A stretch of DNA of 64,000 bases from Anaerolineae bacterium (GTDB lineage Bacteria > Chloroflexota > Anaerolineae > Aggregatilineales > Aggregatilineaceae), in NCBI GenBank assembly GCA_027494015.1, contig JAOSJP010000012.1, forward strand, positions 124,001 to 188,000, written 5' to 3'. A program made the translations under genes and the position numbers. Below the pieces are notes generated by a model. The model did no database searches. It saw only the letters and a program-made list of their open reading frames with translations, and was not told where the DNA came from. Shown piece after piece: positions 18,506 to 27,324 of the stretch. The first letter of the stretch is position 1. Each line of letters opens with the position of its first letter.

Positions 18506-18611
18506 GATTTACCTCACCCCCTGGCCTCGCTACGCTCGGCTCTTCTCCCTCTCCGTTAACGGAGAGGGGGAGGCGAGGCCCGCGTCAGTGGGCCGAGCGG
18601 GGGTGAGGAGG
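18506..18611. repeat. GATTTACCTCACCCCC / GGGGGTGAGG element
   Basis: One ~105-bp copy of the main intergenic family. The left arm is TTTACCTCACCCCCTGGCC, the inner hairpin CCCTCTCCGTTAACGGAGAG, the right arm GCCGAGCGGGGGTGAGG. It lies between the mutarotase-like and sulfatase-maturase genes and may insulate them. A degenerate CTGACCGCTGACCGCTGATAG tract follows at 18655-18678. Confidence 0.8.
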
Positions 18612-18682
18612 TCATCTGCCCGCGTCCTCAATCCCGCCCCCGCCCCCGCCCTCGCTGACCGCTGACCGCTGATAGCTGCCCG

Positions 18683-19669
18683 CTACCCCGGCAGCGGCCC
18701 CATTCCAACGCGCAGCAGCACTTCCCATGTCCGGCGCTCGCCCGGCGCGAGGACGGGCACAGCCCGCTTCTCCCAGGCGGTGACCAGGCTGTCGTGAAAG
18801 CCGGTGCTGATCTCCAGGGCGACGGTGCGCACGCTGCTGACCGCGCCCTCGTCCACCCACAGGCCCAGGTACGGCACGTCTTGCGGCGACCATGCCAGGC
18901 GCAGCCAGTGTCCCGCGCCCTCCTCGACCAGCGCCGCCCAACCGATGGCTACCTCCGGCGGGACGTACAGCTTGCGACAGGTGCCGGACTCCGGCGGGGC
19001 GACGCGATCCAGGTCTCTCCACTGTCCACGCCGGTCGCGGGCGCGCGGCCAGGGGTAGCGCAGGCCCCACGCGCCCCAGTCCGGGATGTCGCGCACGTTG
19101 TATAGCTCGCGCACGGTGCCCGGCAGGGCGATGCGCGTATCGTCGCCGGCGGTGAACTGCGGGTGCGCGGCCCACAGCGCTGCCACCGGGTGCGCGCTGG
19201 TGTTGGCGGCAGTATAGCTCAGGCGCAGCGTGGCGGCATCGTCCAGGCGCAGCGTCCGCGTCAGGCGGTAGGGCAGGGCGCGCCCGTCCACGCCGAGCGT
19301 CAGCGCCCCATGCTCCGCCGCGATCACCTCCCAGGGCAGCGCCCACACTTCGCCGTGATCGGGCAGCTTCGCGCCCGCGCAGGGGCCGGGCTGTGGGTAC
19401 GCGCAGGCTTTGATCGTGGGGAACATCTCATCCCAGCCGCTCATGTCCTGCTCGGTGAAGGTCGCGCCGTAGGCGAGCGGGCCGAAGGGGCGGTCGGCGG
19501 GGGCCACCAGCCACTCGTGCCCGGCGGCCTTGTCGGTGATCGAGACGATCTTGGCTCCCACAACGGGCGTCGTCACCACGCGCAGCCGGGCGCTTTCCAG
19601 CGTCCAGGCTGGCTGCCCGCGCCAGCCAGTCTGGAGAAGCGTGGCCTCACCAGCCACGAGGCTGCTCAT
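18683..19669 (-). CDS. Aldose-1-epimerase-like (galactose-mutarotase fold) protein
   Basis: 328 residues. A beta-rich sequence with the pattern of the galactose mutarotase-like superfamily: SARLRVVTTPVVGAKIVSITDKAAGHEWL near the N-terminus, DMSGWDEMFPTIKAC and PDHGEVWALPWEV in the middle (acidic/His residues typical of the sugar site), AHPQFTAGDD, and ALEISTGFHDSLVTAW near the end. It probably interconverts sugar anomers or binds a sugar in the cytoplasm; catalysis is not proven by the motifs. SD GGGGTGA overlaps the end of the MalG-type permease gene six bases upstream, so it belongs to that operon and should act on the imported sugar. Confidence 0.7.
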   Translation of the reverse strand: MSSLVAGEATLLQTGWRGQPAWTLESARLRVVTTPVVGAKIVSITDKAAGHEWLVAPADRPFGPLAYGATFTEQDMSGWDEMFPTIKACAYPQPGPCAGAKLPDHGEVWALPWEVIAAEHGALTLGVDGRALPYRLTRTLRLDDAATLRLSYTAANTSAHPVAALWAAHPQFTAGDDTRIALPGTVRELYNVRDIPDWGAWGLRYPWPRARDRRGQWRDLDRVAPPESGTCRKLYVPPEVAIGWAALVEEGAGHWLRLAWSPQDVPYLGLWVDEGAVSSVRTVALEISTGFHDSLVTAWEKRAVPVLAPGERRTWEVLLRVGMGPLPG

Positions 19670-19675
19670 CGGCGC

Positions 19676-20509
19676 TCACCCCTTCAGCGCGCCCAGCGTC
19701 ATGCCCTTGACGATGTGCTTCTGGGCGATGAAGACCAGGAACAACGCCGGGATGGTGGCGAAGAACGCGGCGGCGGCCATCTCGCCGTAGCGGATATTCC
19801 ATTCCTGGGCGAAGGCGGCGATGCCGACGGGGATGGTCATCGCTTTGGGCGTGCTGCTCAGCGTGAGGGCGAAGAGAAACTCCTTCCAGCTAAAGACGAA
19901 GACCAGCACGCTCGTCGCGGCGATGCCCGGCTTGGCGATGGGCAGGGCGATGTGCAGGAAGGTTTGCAGGCGGCTGCACCCGTCAATGGCGGCGGCCTCC
20001 TCCAGCTCGATGGGGATGTCGGCGAAGAAGCTGTGCAGCATCCAGAAGGCCAGCGGCAGGTTCATGATCGAGTGGGCCATGGTGATGGCGATGGGCGTGT
20101 CGTAGAAGCCGAGGGTGCGGGCGATGATGAAGAACGGCCCGACGAAGATGATCGGCGGCAGCATGTTGATGAACAGCAGCCAGCCCATCACCAGCCCGCC
20201 TACCAGCTTGCGCCAGCGGAAGCGGCTCATGCTGTACGCGCCCAGCGCGGCGATGGCCTGGACGACCAACAGGCTCAGCACGCCGACGACCAGGCTGTTG
20301 CGCGTCAGGTCGGTGAAGTTGCTGCGGTCGCTCATGAAAAGCTGCTCGTAGTTACGCGAGGTCGGCTCGAAATTCCACGAGCCGGAGATGATGTCGCGGA
20401 ACAGCTTGAGCGAGGTCAGGAAGGTGTAGACCATCGGCCCCAGGATGATCAGCGCGAAGACGATCAGCACCAGATGCAGCAGCAGGGTTCGGGGTTTGAG
20501 CTTGATCAT
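19676..20509 (-). CDS. Carbohydrate ABC transporter permease, MalG/UgpE type
   Basis: 277 residues with six predicted membrane segments. The inner-membrane permease signature EAA loop is present: LEEAAAIDGCSRLQTFLHIALPIAKPG (about residues 175-200), the contact point for the ATPase. The N-terminus LKPRTLLLHLVLIVFALIILGPMVYTFLTSLK is the usual first span. It partners the MalF-type permease 15 bases upstream and the binding protein upstream of that. No ATPase gene is in the cluster, so a shared MsmK/UgpC-type ATPase encoded elsewhere is expected, as is common for CUT1 sugar importers. Confidence 0.9.
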   Translation of the reverse strand: MIKLKPRTLLLHLVLIVFALIILGPMVYTFLTSLKLFRDIISGSWNFEPTSRNYEQLFMSDRSNFTDLTRNSLVVGVLSLLVVQAIAALGAYSMSRFRWRKLVGGLVMGWLLFINMLPPIIFVGPFFIIARTLGFYDTPIAITMAHSIMNLPLAFWMLHSFFADIPIELEEAAAIDGCSRLQTFLHIALPIAKPGIAATSVLVFVFSWKEFLFALTLSSTPKAMTIPVGIAAFAQEWNIRYGEMAAAAFFATIPALFLVFIAQKHIVKGMTLGALKG

Positions 20510-20524
20510 GGCTGTGCCGCCTTC

Positions 20525-21454
20525 TCACCGCGTCTTGTTGACATAGGAGTTGAGCCACTGGTAGGCCACCACGAAGACCGACATGATCAGCGCCGTGATC
20601 AGCGCCAGCAGCGCGCCATAGCCCATGCGCCCCTGCACGAAGAAGACCTTGTAGACATAGAGGCTGATCACCTCGCTGGACGTGCCGGGGCCGCCGCCGG
20701 TCAGCAGGAAAATCTGGTCGAAGACCTTGAAGGCGAGGATGGTGCGCAGCATCAGCGCGACAATGATCGTCGGGCGCAGCAGCGGCAGGAAGATGTGCCG
20801 GTAGACCTGAATCTCGCTGGCCCCGTCCACGCGGGCCGCTTCGCCCAGCTCGTGCGGCAGCGATTCCACCCCGGCCAGCATGATCAGAAAGAGGAAGCTC
20901 GTCCAGTGCCACACGTCCACGATGACGACGGAGGCCAGGGCCAGGTCGGGGTCGGCAGTCCACAGCGGCGGCTGCCGCGCGCCCAGCTCGATGAGAATCT
21001 GGTTGATGATGCCGTAGTTGTAGTCGTACATCAGCCGCCACATGGCGCTGATGGCGATGGGTGGGATGAGCAGCGGGATCATGTAGACGCTGCGGTAGAA
21101 CCAGGCGAAGCGCGTCACGCGGCTGACCAGCACGGCCAGCAGCAAGCCCAGCGCCCCTTCGATGATGACCGAGGCCGCGACGAAGACCAGCGTGTTGCGC
21201 AGCGCGTCGGGCACCACCTGGTCATGGCTCAGCGTGGTGAAGTGATCCAGCCCGACATACGACCAGACGAGCTTGCCCTTGACAAACGCGGCATCCGACA
21301 GGCTGAGGCGCAACAACTGGCCGACGGGGTAGAGGGTGAGCACGGCCATGAAGACGAGCGTTGGCAGCAGCGCCCAATACTTGAAGTGGTGATCCAGAAG
21401 GGTCCCCAGGCGGCGCTGCCCGGCGCCTGGTCTGCGAAGGGCTGTGGTCGCCAT
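20525..21454 (-). CDS. Carbohydrate ABC transporter permease, MalF/UgpA type
   Basis: 309 residues with six to seven membrane spans. The EAA loop reads ELGEAARVDGASEIQVYRHIFLPLLRPT. The N-terminal FKYWALLPTLVFMAVLTLYPVGQLLRLSLSD is the standard opening of CUT1 permeases. Start ATG has GGAG nine bases upstream. It sits between the binding-protein gene (131 bases upstream, containing a strong hairpin) and the second permease. Together they should import an oligosaccharide or sulfated sugar, given the sulfatase and maturase nearby. Confidence 0.9.
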   Translation of the reverse strand: MATTALRRPGAGQRRLGTLLDHHFKYWALLPTLVFMAVLTLYPVGQLLRLSLSDAAFVKGKLVWSYVGLDHFTTLSHDQVVPDALRNTLVFVAASVIIEGALGLLLAVLVSRVTRFAWFYRSVYMIPLLIPPIAISAMWRLMYDYNYGIINQILIELGARQPPLWTADPDLALASVVIVDVWHWTSFLFLIMLAGVESLPHELGEAARVDGASEIQVYRHIFLPLLRPTIIVALMLRTILAFKVFDQIFLLTGGGPGTSSEVISLYVYKVFFVQGRMGYGALLALITALIMSVFVVAYQWLNSYVNKTR

Positions 21455-21522
21455 TGTGCGTGCTCTCCAGCGATAGGTTAGGTGCCGGGCGTGCTGCTCT
21501 CACCGGCCCGGCGACTCGGCGC

Positions 21523-21556
21523 GGGGGCGCTGCGCGGGGATGAGCGCAGCGCCCCC
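21523..21556. promoter_or_regulatory. 13-bp perfect stem-loop between binding-protein and permease genes
   Basis: GGGGGCGCTGCGC (21523-21535) and GCGCAGCGCCCCC (21544-21556) pair perfectly around an eight-base loop, 28 bases after the binding-protein stop. There is no T-run in the direction of transcription, so it is more likely an mRNA-stabilising or processing hairpin, giving excess binding protein, than a full terminator. Comparable hairpins follow the binding-protein genes at 49448-49475 and 62984-63019. Confidence 0.6.
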
Positions 21557-21584
21557 GGTCTGTGCCGGTGCCTGTCGGGGCCGG

Positions 21585-22952
21585 CTAGGCGAGCGGCTTG
21601 ACGCTGTACCCGCCGCTGACGAGAATCTGGTGAATCTCCTGGGCGGCCTCGGCCATCGCCTCCTCAGGCGACAGTTCGTCAATGAGCGCCTGCGTGGTGC
21701 GGCGGTCAATGACCTCGACGATCTGCGGTGTCTCGGCCAGGCGCGGCTGCGCCTTGATGAAGGGCGTGCTCTCGCCCATCGCCTTCATCCACCAGCCCAG
21801 CTTGGGATCCTCGGATAGCTCTTCGTAGACATCCTGGCGGACGGGGATGGCGCCGGACTGGGCGTAGTAGAGCTGGGCGTCTTTGGTCAGCGCCCACTCC
21901 AGGAAGGCCAGGGCAGAGGCTTTGCGCACTTCGGGCAGGTTGTGGGGGATGCCCATCACCCAGATGCCGGACAGCGTGGCGCGCCCGCCGGGGCCGCCGG
22001 GCACAACGCCGGCGCCCATCTTGCCGACCACGACCGACGTATCCGGGTTGTCGTAGTTGGGAGACGCCGCGCCGACCATGTGCACCTGGGCCAGCCGCCC
22101 GCTGGCCATCAGCGCCAGGTTTTCGGCCTGGCCCATCGCGTTGATGTTGGCCGGGCCGTATTCCTTGCCCAGCCGCAGCCACGTCTTGAGGGCTTCGACC
22201 GCGCCCGGATCGGCCAGGCCGACCACCCACTCGCCGCTGGCCGGGTCGAGGCTGACCACGCTGGTGCCATAGCTGTGCAGATACGCCTGGAACTCCCAGT
22301 TGCCGCCGATGGTGCGCAGCGAGAAGCCATGCATCTCCGGCGGGTTGTGGAAGGTCTGGGCGATGCTCTCCACTTCGTCCCAGGTGGCGGGGGCGGCCAG
22401 GCCTTTCTCGTCGAACAGGTCCCGGCGATAGAAGAACAACTGGACATTGCCGTTGATCGGCAGGCCATAGAGCGCGCCCTCTGGCGAAGAGTAGCGCAGG
22501 GCCTCATCCCAGCGCGTCGCGGCGTCGTACTCGATCACGTTCGGGTCCAGCTCGAAATCCGGGTTGATGTCGTGGATGGGCGTCACCAGCCCGCCCGCGT
22601 AGAACTGCATGTACCACTGCTCGTTGAGGTTGAGGATGTCGAACTCGCTCTCGCTGCCCTGCACGGCGTTGCGCGACTTTTCGAGCATACCGGCGAAGGG
22701 CGTGACGTTGAGCTTGACATCGTTGCCAGTGGTCTCGACGTATTGCTTGACCAGCGCCTCGAAGCCGGGGAACCAGGGCGAGTCGTTGATCAGGATGGTG
22801 ATCGTCTCGATCTGGGCGCGGCGGCGCAGGAAGTGGATGGAGCTGACCTTCTCGGCGAAGCTGACGCCGGGGGTGCTGGCCAGCAGCACGCTCGAAGCGG
22901 CGGCTCCCTTCAGGAAATTGCGGCGGGACATGCGGCGATTGTTAAGGCTCAT
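21585..22952 (-). CDS. Extracellular sugar-binding protein, family 1, Tat-type signal
   Basis: 455 residues from the second of two adjacent ATGs (22952), which has GGAG six bases upstream; the longer frame adds 24 unsupported residues. The N-terminus MSLNNRRMSRRNFLKGAAAS is a twin-arginine signal (RRNFLK) followed by a hydrophobic segment. Export of the folded protein and possibly membrane anchoring is implied. The mature part has SBP_bac_1 features: ITILINDSPWFPGFEALVKQYVETTGNDVKLN, FDILNLNEQWYMQFYAGGLVTPI, LYGLPINGNVQLFFYRRDLFDEKGL, and WVMGIPHNLP. It delivers a carbohydrate to the two downstream permeases. Confidence 0.9.
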   Translation of the reverse strand: MSLNNRRMSRRNFLKGAAASSVLLASTPGVSFAEKVSSIHFLRRRAQIETITILINDSPWFPGFEALVKQYVETTGNDVKLNVTPFAGMLEKSRNAVQGSESEFDILNLNEQWYMQFYAGGLVTPIHDINPDFELDPNVIEYDAATRWDEALRYSSPEGALYGLPINGNVQLFFYRRDLFDEKGLAAPATWDEVESIAQTFHNPPEMHGFSLRTIGGNWEFQAYLHSYGTSVVSLDPASGEWVVGLADPGAVEALKTWLRLGKEYGPANINAMGQAENLALMASGRLAQVHMVGAASPNYDNPDTSVVVGKMGAGVVPGGPGGRATLSGIWVMGIPHNLPEVRKASALAFLEWALTKDAQLYYAQSGAIPVRQDVYEELSEDPKLGWWMKAMGESTPFIKAQPRLAETPQIVEVIDRRTTQALIDELSPEEAMAEAAQEIHQILVSGGYSVKPLA

Positions 22953-23071
22953 CATGAACTCCTTTGACTGGCAGAGACCTAGCCATGAGAGAATACCACA
23001 CAAGCTCGACGTTGAACCTGGCAAAGCTGTACAGATGAATGGGGATCGGCGCTCCTCCTGTGGCAGGTGAC

Positions 23072-24097
23072 TTACGTTGAGCGAACTGGCCCGGTTGAGC
23101 CGCGAACGACAAGCTCGGTCGGCAGCAGTATCTGGCGCGACGGAAGGCTGTTCGCCCGCCCGCCAAGCTGCTCCAGGAGCATCTCGGCGGCCAGGGTCCC
23201 CTTGCGGTAAGCGTCCTGGCGGATGGTGGTCAATGGCGGGCTGGCCAGCCCGGCGATCAGCGCGTCGTCGGAGCCGACGACGGAGAGGTCGCCGGGCACC
23301 TGGTAGCCAAGCTCCTGCAGAAGCTGGATCAGTTGGATGGCCATCATGTCGTCGCTGCAGGCGAAGGCCGTGGGCGGGTCGGGGCGCTCCAGCAGCGCCG
23401 TCACCACCGCTTTGCTGGCGCGGACATAGGGCTGGCTGCGCACGGTCAGGTCTTCGCGGATCTCCTGGCCGTGGTCAGCCAGCGCCCGGCGGTAGCCGCG
23501 CAGCAGCAGGCGGGCGTAGGTCTTGTTGGGTGGGCTGATCAGGAAAGCGAACTGACGATGGCCGAGCGCCCACAGGTGCTCCAGCGCCCGCGCGGCTCCG
23601 CCCTCGAAGTCCACATCCACCCAGCGGGCGGGCACCCCGTTGTCGTTGACGCGCTGGGTGAGCACGTAGGGGATGTCGCTGCCCAGCACGACCGACAGGA
23701 AGGGATTGTCCACTGGCATACTCATCAGGATCATCCCGTCCACGCGCCGCTGGCGGTACAGGTCGGTGTAAGGCGTGTCGCGGCGCGCGAAATGGACGAG
23801 CATGTCGAAGTTGTGGCGGCTGAGCACGCGCGAGATGCCGCGCAGGTTCTCGCTGTAGAGGGGGTAGGCGAATACGTCTTCGGCGCTCTCGTCAATGATC
23901 ACGCCGACGGTGTAGGTGCGGCCCTGCACCAGGCCGCGCGCCAACATGCTGGGCTGGTAGCCGAGCGCGTCAATTACCGCCTGGACACGCTGGCGCGTGG
24001 CCTCGGCCACGTCGGGGTGGTCGTTGATCACCCGTGACACGGTCTTTTTGGAGACCTGGGCGGCGCGAGCGACATCGGTGATGGTGACCACGAGCAC
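23072..24097 (-). CDS. LacI-family transcriptional regulator of the sulfated-sugar locus
   Basis: 341 residues, start GTG at 24097. The N-terminal HTH is classic: VTITDVARAAQVSKKTVSRVINDHPDVAEATRQRVQAVIDALGYQPS (residues about 4-49), including the hinge-helix region. Residues about 60-330 are a type I periplasmic-binding-like sensor with IIDESAEDVFAYPLY, RRVDGMILMSMP, AFACSDDMMAIQLIQ and PLTTIRQD. It precedes the binding-protein gene on the same strand by about 120 bases and is divergent from the sulfatase gene. It probably controls both directions. A candidate operator lies at 24367-24382. Confidence 0.9.
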   Translation of the reverse strand: MLVVTITDVARAAQVSKKTVSRVINDHPDVAEATRQRVQAVIDALGYQPSMLARGLVQGRTYTVGVIIDESAEDVFAYPLYSENLRGISRVLSRHNFDMLVHFARRDTPYTDLYRQRRVDGMILMSMPVDNPFLSVVLGSDIPYVLTQRVNDNGVPARWVDVDFEGGAARALEHLWALGHRQFAFLISPPNKTYARLLLRGYRRALADHGQEIREDLTVRSQPYVRASKAVVTALLERPDPPTAFACSDDMMAIQLIQLLQELGYQVPGDLSVVGSDDALIAGLASPPLTTIRQDAYRKGTLAAEMLLEQLGGRANSLPSRQILLPTELVVRGSTGPVRST

Positions 24098-24105
24098 GGC
24101 TCCGG

Positions 24106-24259
24106 GCGCTGGGTGCGTGCAAAACCTGTCAGGTAGGGGCGCTGCTCTGCTGCCCCCTGGTTGACCTCACCCCCGCTTGGCGCTGGCGCGCCTCGCCGCC
24201 CCCTCTCCGTCAACGGAGAGGGGGCAAGCCGAGCGGGGCGAGGCTGGGGGTGAGGTCAA
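24106..24259. repeat. Modular repeat: TGCAAAACCTGTCAGG + GCGCTGCTCTGCTGC + TTGACCTCACCCCC element
   Basis: Three modules run in series. GTGCAAAACCTGTCAGGTAG (24117-24136), GGGGCGCTGCTCTGCTGCCC (about 24136-24155), and a full ~100-bp copy at 24159-24259 with arms GGTTGACCTCACCCCC and GGGGGTGAGGTC around the hairpin CCCTCTCCGTCAACGGAGAG. The same three modules in mirror order occur at 12785-12915. Confidence 0.8.
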
Positions 24260-24366
24260 TACCCCCGTGTCCAGCGAGTCGCTGTCAACCTTTGCTCGCA
24301 CCCCGGGTGCTTGTCCGTTTGGCGGGCGCGGAGTATCATGAGTCGCGGTGCCTGCTGACAACGATG

Positions 24367-24382
24367 CCGACACCGGTATCAA
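24367..24382. promoter_or_regulatory. Candidate LacI-type operator before the sulfatase gene
   Basis: GACACCGGTATC (24369-24380) is a near-palindrome centred on CG, the form typical of LacI-family sites. It lies between the divergent LacI and sulfatase genes, 133 bases before the sulfatase start. Only this copy was found, so support is modest. Confidence 0.35.
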
Positions 24383-24514
24383 TACCCTAAATCATAGGAA
24401 CTTTTGTCCGGCGCGTCAAGCAGGTCGCAGGGGGCGGGAGGTGTGTTCGCGTTCGGGGCGAGATGCGCTCAGTCGCGGTGATCGTCTGATCCGGCCATCG
24501 CAAGGAGTCCGCTG

Positions 24515-26020
24515 ATGAAAGCACTTCTGGTCATGTTCGATTCGCTCAACCGGCACATGCTGCCGCCCTACGGGGCGCAGGGCATCCACGCGCCCAACTT
24601 CGAGCGTCTGGCGCAGCGCTGTGCCACCTTCGACCATGCCTACGTGGGCAGTATGCCGTGTATCCCCGCCCGGCGCGAATTGCACACGGGCCGCTACAAC
24701 TTCCTGCATCGCAGTTGGGGGCCGATTGAGCCGTTCGACGACTCCATGCCGGCCATCCTGGGGTGCAGCGGCGTCTACACGCACCTGGTGACCGATCACC
24801 AGCACTACTTCGAGGACGGCGGCGCGACCTACCACAGCCGCTACCACACCTGGGAGTTCTCGCGCGGGCAGGAGGGCGACCAGTGGAAGGGCCACGTCGC
24901 CGACCCGGACATCCCGCCGACGCTGAGCAGCCGCACCATCGAGGGCTGGCAGTGCGACTTCGAGCCGCGCAAATACCGCCAGGACTGGGTGAACCGCCAG
25001 CATATGGCCGGCGAGGAAAACTGCCCGCAGCGCGTCACCTTCGACCGGGGGCTGGAGTTCATCCGCACCAACCACGAGCAGGATCGCTGGTTTTTGCAGA
25101 TCGAGTGTTTCGACCCGCACGAGCCGTTCTTCAGCTACCAGCACTACAAAGACCTCTACCCGCACGAGTACGACGGGCCGCACTTCGACTGGCCGGACTA
25201 CGCGCCCGTGCGCGAAGACCCGCTCACCGTGCAGCACATGCGCTTCGAGTACGCGGCGCTGCTCAGCCAGTGCGACGCCTCGCTGGGGCGCGTGCTCGAC
25301 GCGATGGATGCGCTGAACCTGTGGGACGACACGCTGCTGATCGTGACCACCGATCACGGCTTTCTGCTCGGCGAGCACGACTGGTGGGCCAAGAACCAAC
25401 AGCCCTGGTACAGCGAGCTGGCGCGCATCCCGCTCTTTGTGTGGGATCCGCGCAGCCGCCAGGCGGGCGTGCGCCGCGACGCGCTGGCCCAGATGATAGA
25501 CATACCGGCCACGCTGCTGGAGTTCTTCGGCGTGGAGCGCCCCCCGGATATGCAGGGCATCCCCCTGCGCGACGCGGCGGCCCGCAACGCTCCCACGCGC
25601 GAAGCGTGCCTCTTTGGGGTGATGGGCGCGCACGTCAACGTGACCGACGGGCGCTACGTCTACATGCGCGGCCCCGCCACGCCGGATAACGCGCCGCTCT
25701 ACGAATACACGCTGATGCCCACCCACCTGCGCGGGCTGTTCGCGGCGGAGGAGCTGCAGGACATTCAGCTTGCCGAGCCGTTCTCCTTCACCAAAGGCTG
25801 CCGGACGATGAAGATCGCTGCGCGCGCCTGGGCCGCGCCGACGCCCTTCGAGACGCGGCTCTTTGACCTGGCGACCGATCCCAAGCAGGAGCGCCCGCTC
25901 CGCGATGCCGCCATCGAGCGGCAGATGATCGCGCACATGATGCGCCTGATGCGGGCCGCCGATGCGCCGCCAGAACAGTATGTGCGGCTGGGCCTGCCGC
26001 GCCCGGTCTTCGCGGAGTGA
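24515..26020 (+). CDS. Type I (Cys-type) sulfatase
   Basis: 501 residues; no signal peptide, so apparently cytoplasmic. The alkaline-phosphatase-like fold begins ALLVMFDSLNRHMLPPYG (metal-binding Asp9). The sulfatase signature is C49-I-P-A-R with downstream ELHTGR, and the Cys must be converted to formylglycine. A second metal/catalytic segment reads LLIVTTDHGFLLGEHDWW. The anaerobic maturase at 17153-18463 would perform the Cys conversion. SD AAGGAG before the ATG. The gene is divergent from the LacI-transporter operon and is followed 80 bases later by a sugar isomerase/epimerase, so imported sulfated sugars are the expected substrate; the exact ester is unknown. Confidence 0.92.
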   Translation: MKALLVMFDSLNRHMLPPYGAQGIHAPNFERLAQRCATFDHAYVGSMPCIPARRELHTGRYNFLHRSWGPIEPFDDSMPAILGCSGVYTHLVTDHQHYFEDGGATYHSRYHTWEFSRGQEGDQWKGHVADPDIPPTLSSRTIEGWQCDFEPRKYRQDWVNRQHMAGEENCPQRVTFDRGLEFIRTNHEQDRWFLQIECFDPHEPFFSYQHYKDLYPHEYDGPHFDWPDYAPVREDPLTVQHMRFEYAALLSQCDASLGRVLDAMDALNLWDDTLLIVTTDHGFLLGEHDWWAKNQQPWYSELARIPLFVWDPRSRQAGVRRDALAQMIDIPATLLEFFGVERPPDMQGIPLRDAAARNAPTREACLFGVMGAHVNVTDGRYVYMRGPATPDNAPLYEYTLMPTHLRGLFAAEELQDIQLAEPFSFTKGCRTMKIAARAWAAPTPFETRLFDLATDPKQERPLRDAAIERQMIAHMMRLMRAADAPPEQYVRLGLPRPVFAE

Positions 26021-26100
26021 GTACGTAGGCAGAAGCGGACAAGTCCTGTACAATGAGAAGCGCTGAGCGGACGCATCCGTTTCTTTGAGAAGAGGGCACT

Positions 26101-26958
26101 ATGCCGAAATTCGGGGCACATGCATTCCTGTGGATTGGCGACTGGACGACCGAGGCGGGCAACCACGCCATTGAGCAGGCCGGGCGGACAGGCTTCGACT
26201 TCATCGAGATTCCGCTGCTGAAACCGGAGCAGTTCGACGCCGCGGCGCACAAGAAGGCGCTGCGCGAGGCCGGGATCGAGGCGACGGCATCGCTCGTGTT
26301 GCCCAAAGACGCGCACATGCCCGTCGCGCCAGAGAAAGCGCGGCGCTTCCTGTCGGGCGCGCTGGACAAGGCGGAGGAGATCGGCAGCACGTACCTGTGC
26401 GGCTGCATCGCCTACTCGCTGGGCACGCTGACCGGCAAAGCGCCCACGCCCCAGGAGCGGCAGACCATCATCGAGACGCTGACTGAGGTGGCCGAAGACG
26501 CCAGGCGGCGCGGGATCACGCTGGGGCTGGAAGTCTGCAACCGTTACGAGACGTACCTGTACAACACGCTGGAGGACGGGCAGGCGGCGGTCAGGGCGCT
26601 GCGCGCGCTGGGCTATGACAACATCGAGCTGCACGGCGATACCTACCACATGAACATCGAAGAAGAGGGCTTCTACAAGCCCATCGTCGCCTGCGCCGAG
26701 ACGCTGGGCTACATGCACATGAGCGAGAGCCATCGCGGGCTGGTTGGCACGGGCACGGTCAATTGGGACCAGGTGTTTCGCGGCCTGACCGACGCGAAGT
26801 ATCGCGGGCCGCTGGTGCTGGAGTCGTTCGCGGCGATCAACCCCGACCTGGCGGCGGCGACCTGCCTGTGGCGTCCGCCGAATCAGCCGCCGGGCGTCTT
26901 GGCGACCGAGGGGTTGCGCTTCCTGCGCGAGGGCGCGGCGCGGGCCGGGCTGGTCTAG
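26101..26958 (+). CDS. Sugar isomerase/epimerase (D-psicose/tagatose 3-epimerase-like)
   Basis: 285 residues forming a xylose-isomerase-like TIM barrel. The four metal-binding residues of ketose 3-epimerases are recognisable in order: Glu in LGLEVCNR, Asp and His in LHGDTYHMN, His in MHMSESHRG, and Glu in VLESFAAIN. IGDWTTEAGNHAIEQAGRTGFDFIEIP opens the barrel. The enzyme should move a keto group or epimerise C3 of a free ketose with Mn or Mg in the cytoplasm. SD AAGAGGG before ATG. It is co-directional with the sulfatase and probably acts on the desulfated sugar. L-rhamnose isomerase of the RhaI type is a related alternative. Confidence 0.85.
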   Translation: MPKFGAHAFLWIGDWTTEAGNHAIEQAGRTGFDFIEIPLLKPEQFDAAAHKKALREAGIEATASLVLPKDAHMPVAPEKARRFLSGALDKAEEIGSTYLCGCIAYSLGTLTGKAPTPQERQTIIETLTEVAEDARRRGITLGLEVCNRYETYLYNTLEDGQAAVRALRALGYDNIELHGDTYHMNIEEEGFYKPIVACAETLGYMHMSESHRGLVGTGTVNWDQVFRGLTDAKYRGPLVLESFAAINPDLAAATCLWRPPNQPPGVLATEGLRFLREGAARAGLV

Positions 26959-27003
26959 GACGTGTTATGAACTTGGTACCCTTGAAAGGGAGAGGGGCGC
27001 TCT

Positions 27004-27108
27004 GTTTACCTCACCCCCTGGCCTCGCTGCGCTCGGCCTTTCCCCCTCTCCATGCATGGAGAGGGGGAGTCGAGGCGCGCCAGCGCCGAGACGGGGGTGA
27101 GGTAAACC
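27004..27108. repeat. GTTTACCTCACCCCC / GGGGGTGAGGTAAACC element, best-preserved copy
   Basis: The outer arms are exact complements over 15 bases (GTTTACCTCACCCCC at 27004-27018 and its complement ending at 27107). The inner hairpin is CCCCTCTCCATGCATGGAGA. It lies 46 bases after the epimerase stop. Rest of 26959-27324: a separate hairpin at 27208-27233 and nothing else recognised. Confidence 0.85.
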
Positions 27109-27207
27109 AGGAGCTACCCAAAACCGCTGGGGAAAGACAGGGCCGTCAGTGCATAACAGGCTCTAGGGCGCGCTGCGCCGCAGGTTGATTCACAAGGGAC
27201 ACGTTGG

Positions 27208-27233
27208 CACCCGCCGCAATTGCACGGCGGGTG
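27208..27233. terminator. Hairpin after the sulfatase-epimerase pair
   Basis: CACCCGCCG (27208-27216) pairs perfectly with CGGCGGGTG (27225-27233) around an eight-base loop. There is no strong T-run after it (TCTGCATTGC), so it is at best a weak intrinsic terminator. It is placed between the epimerase gene and the CorA gene. Confidence 0.45.
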
Positions 27234-27324
27234 TCTGCATTGCGCAGTGTTCTGAGCGATAACTCGCGCCAGGGCGAAAGCGTGCGCCTGGGGCGCGCCA
27301 GAAATGACGAGCAAAGGGGGCGCT

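Noticed and set aside
19163..21481. 772-codon plus-strand frame
   Set aside because: It is antisense to two well-supported sugar permeases, and its Gln/His/Asp/Arg-rich composition is typical of a GC-rich shadow frame.
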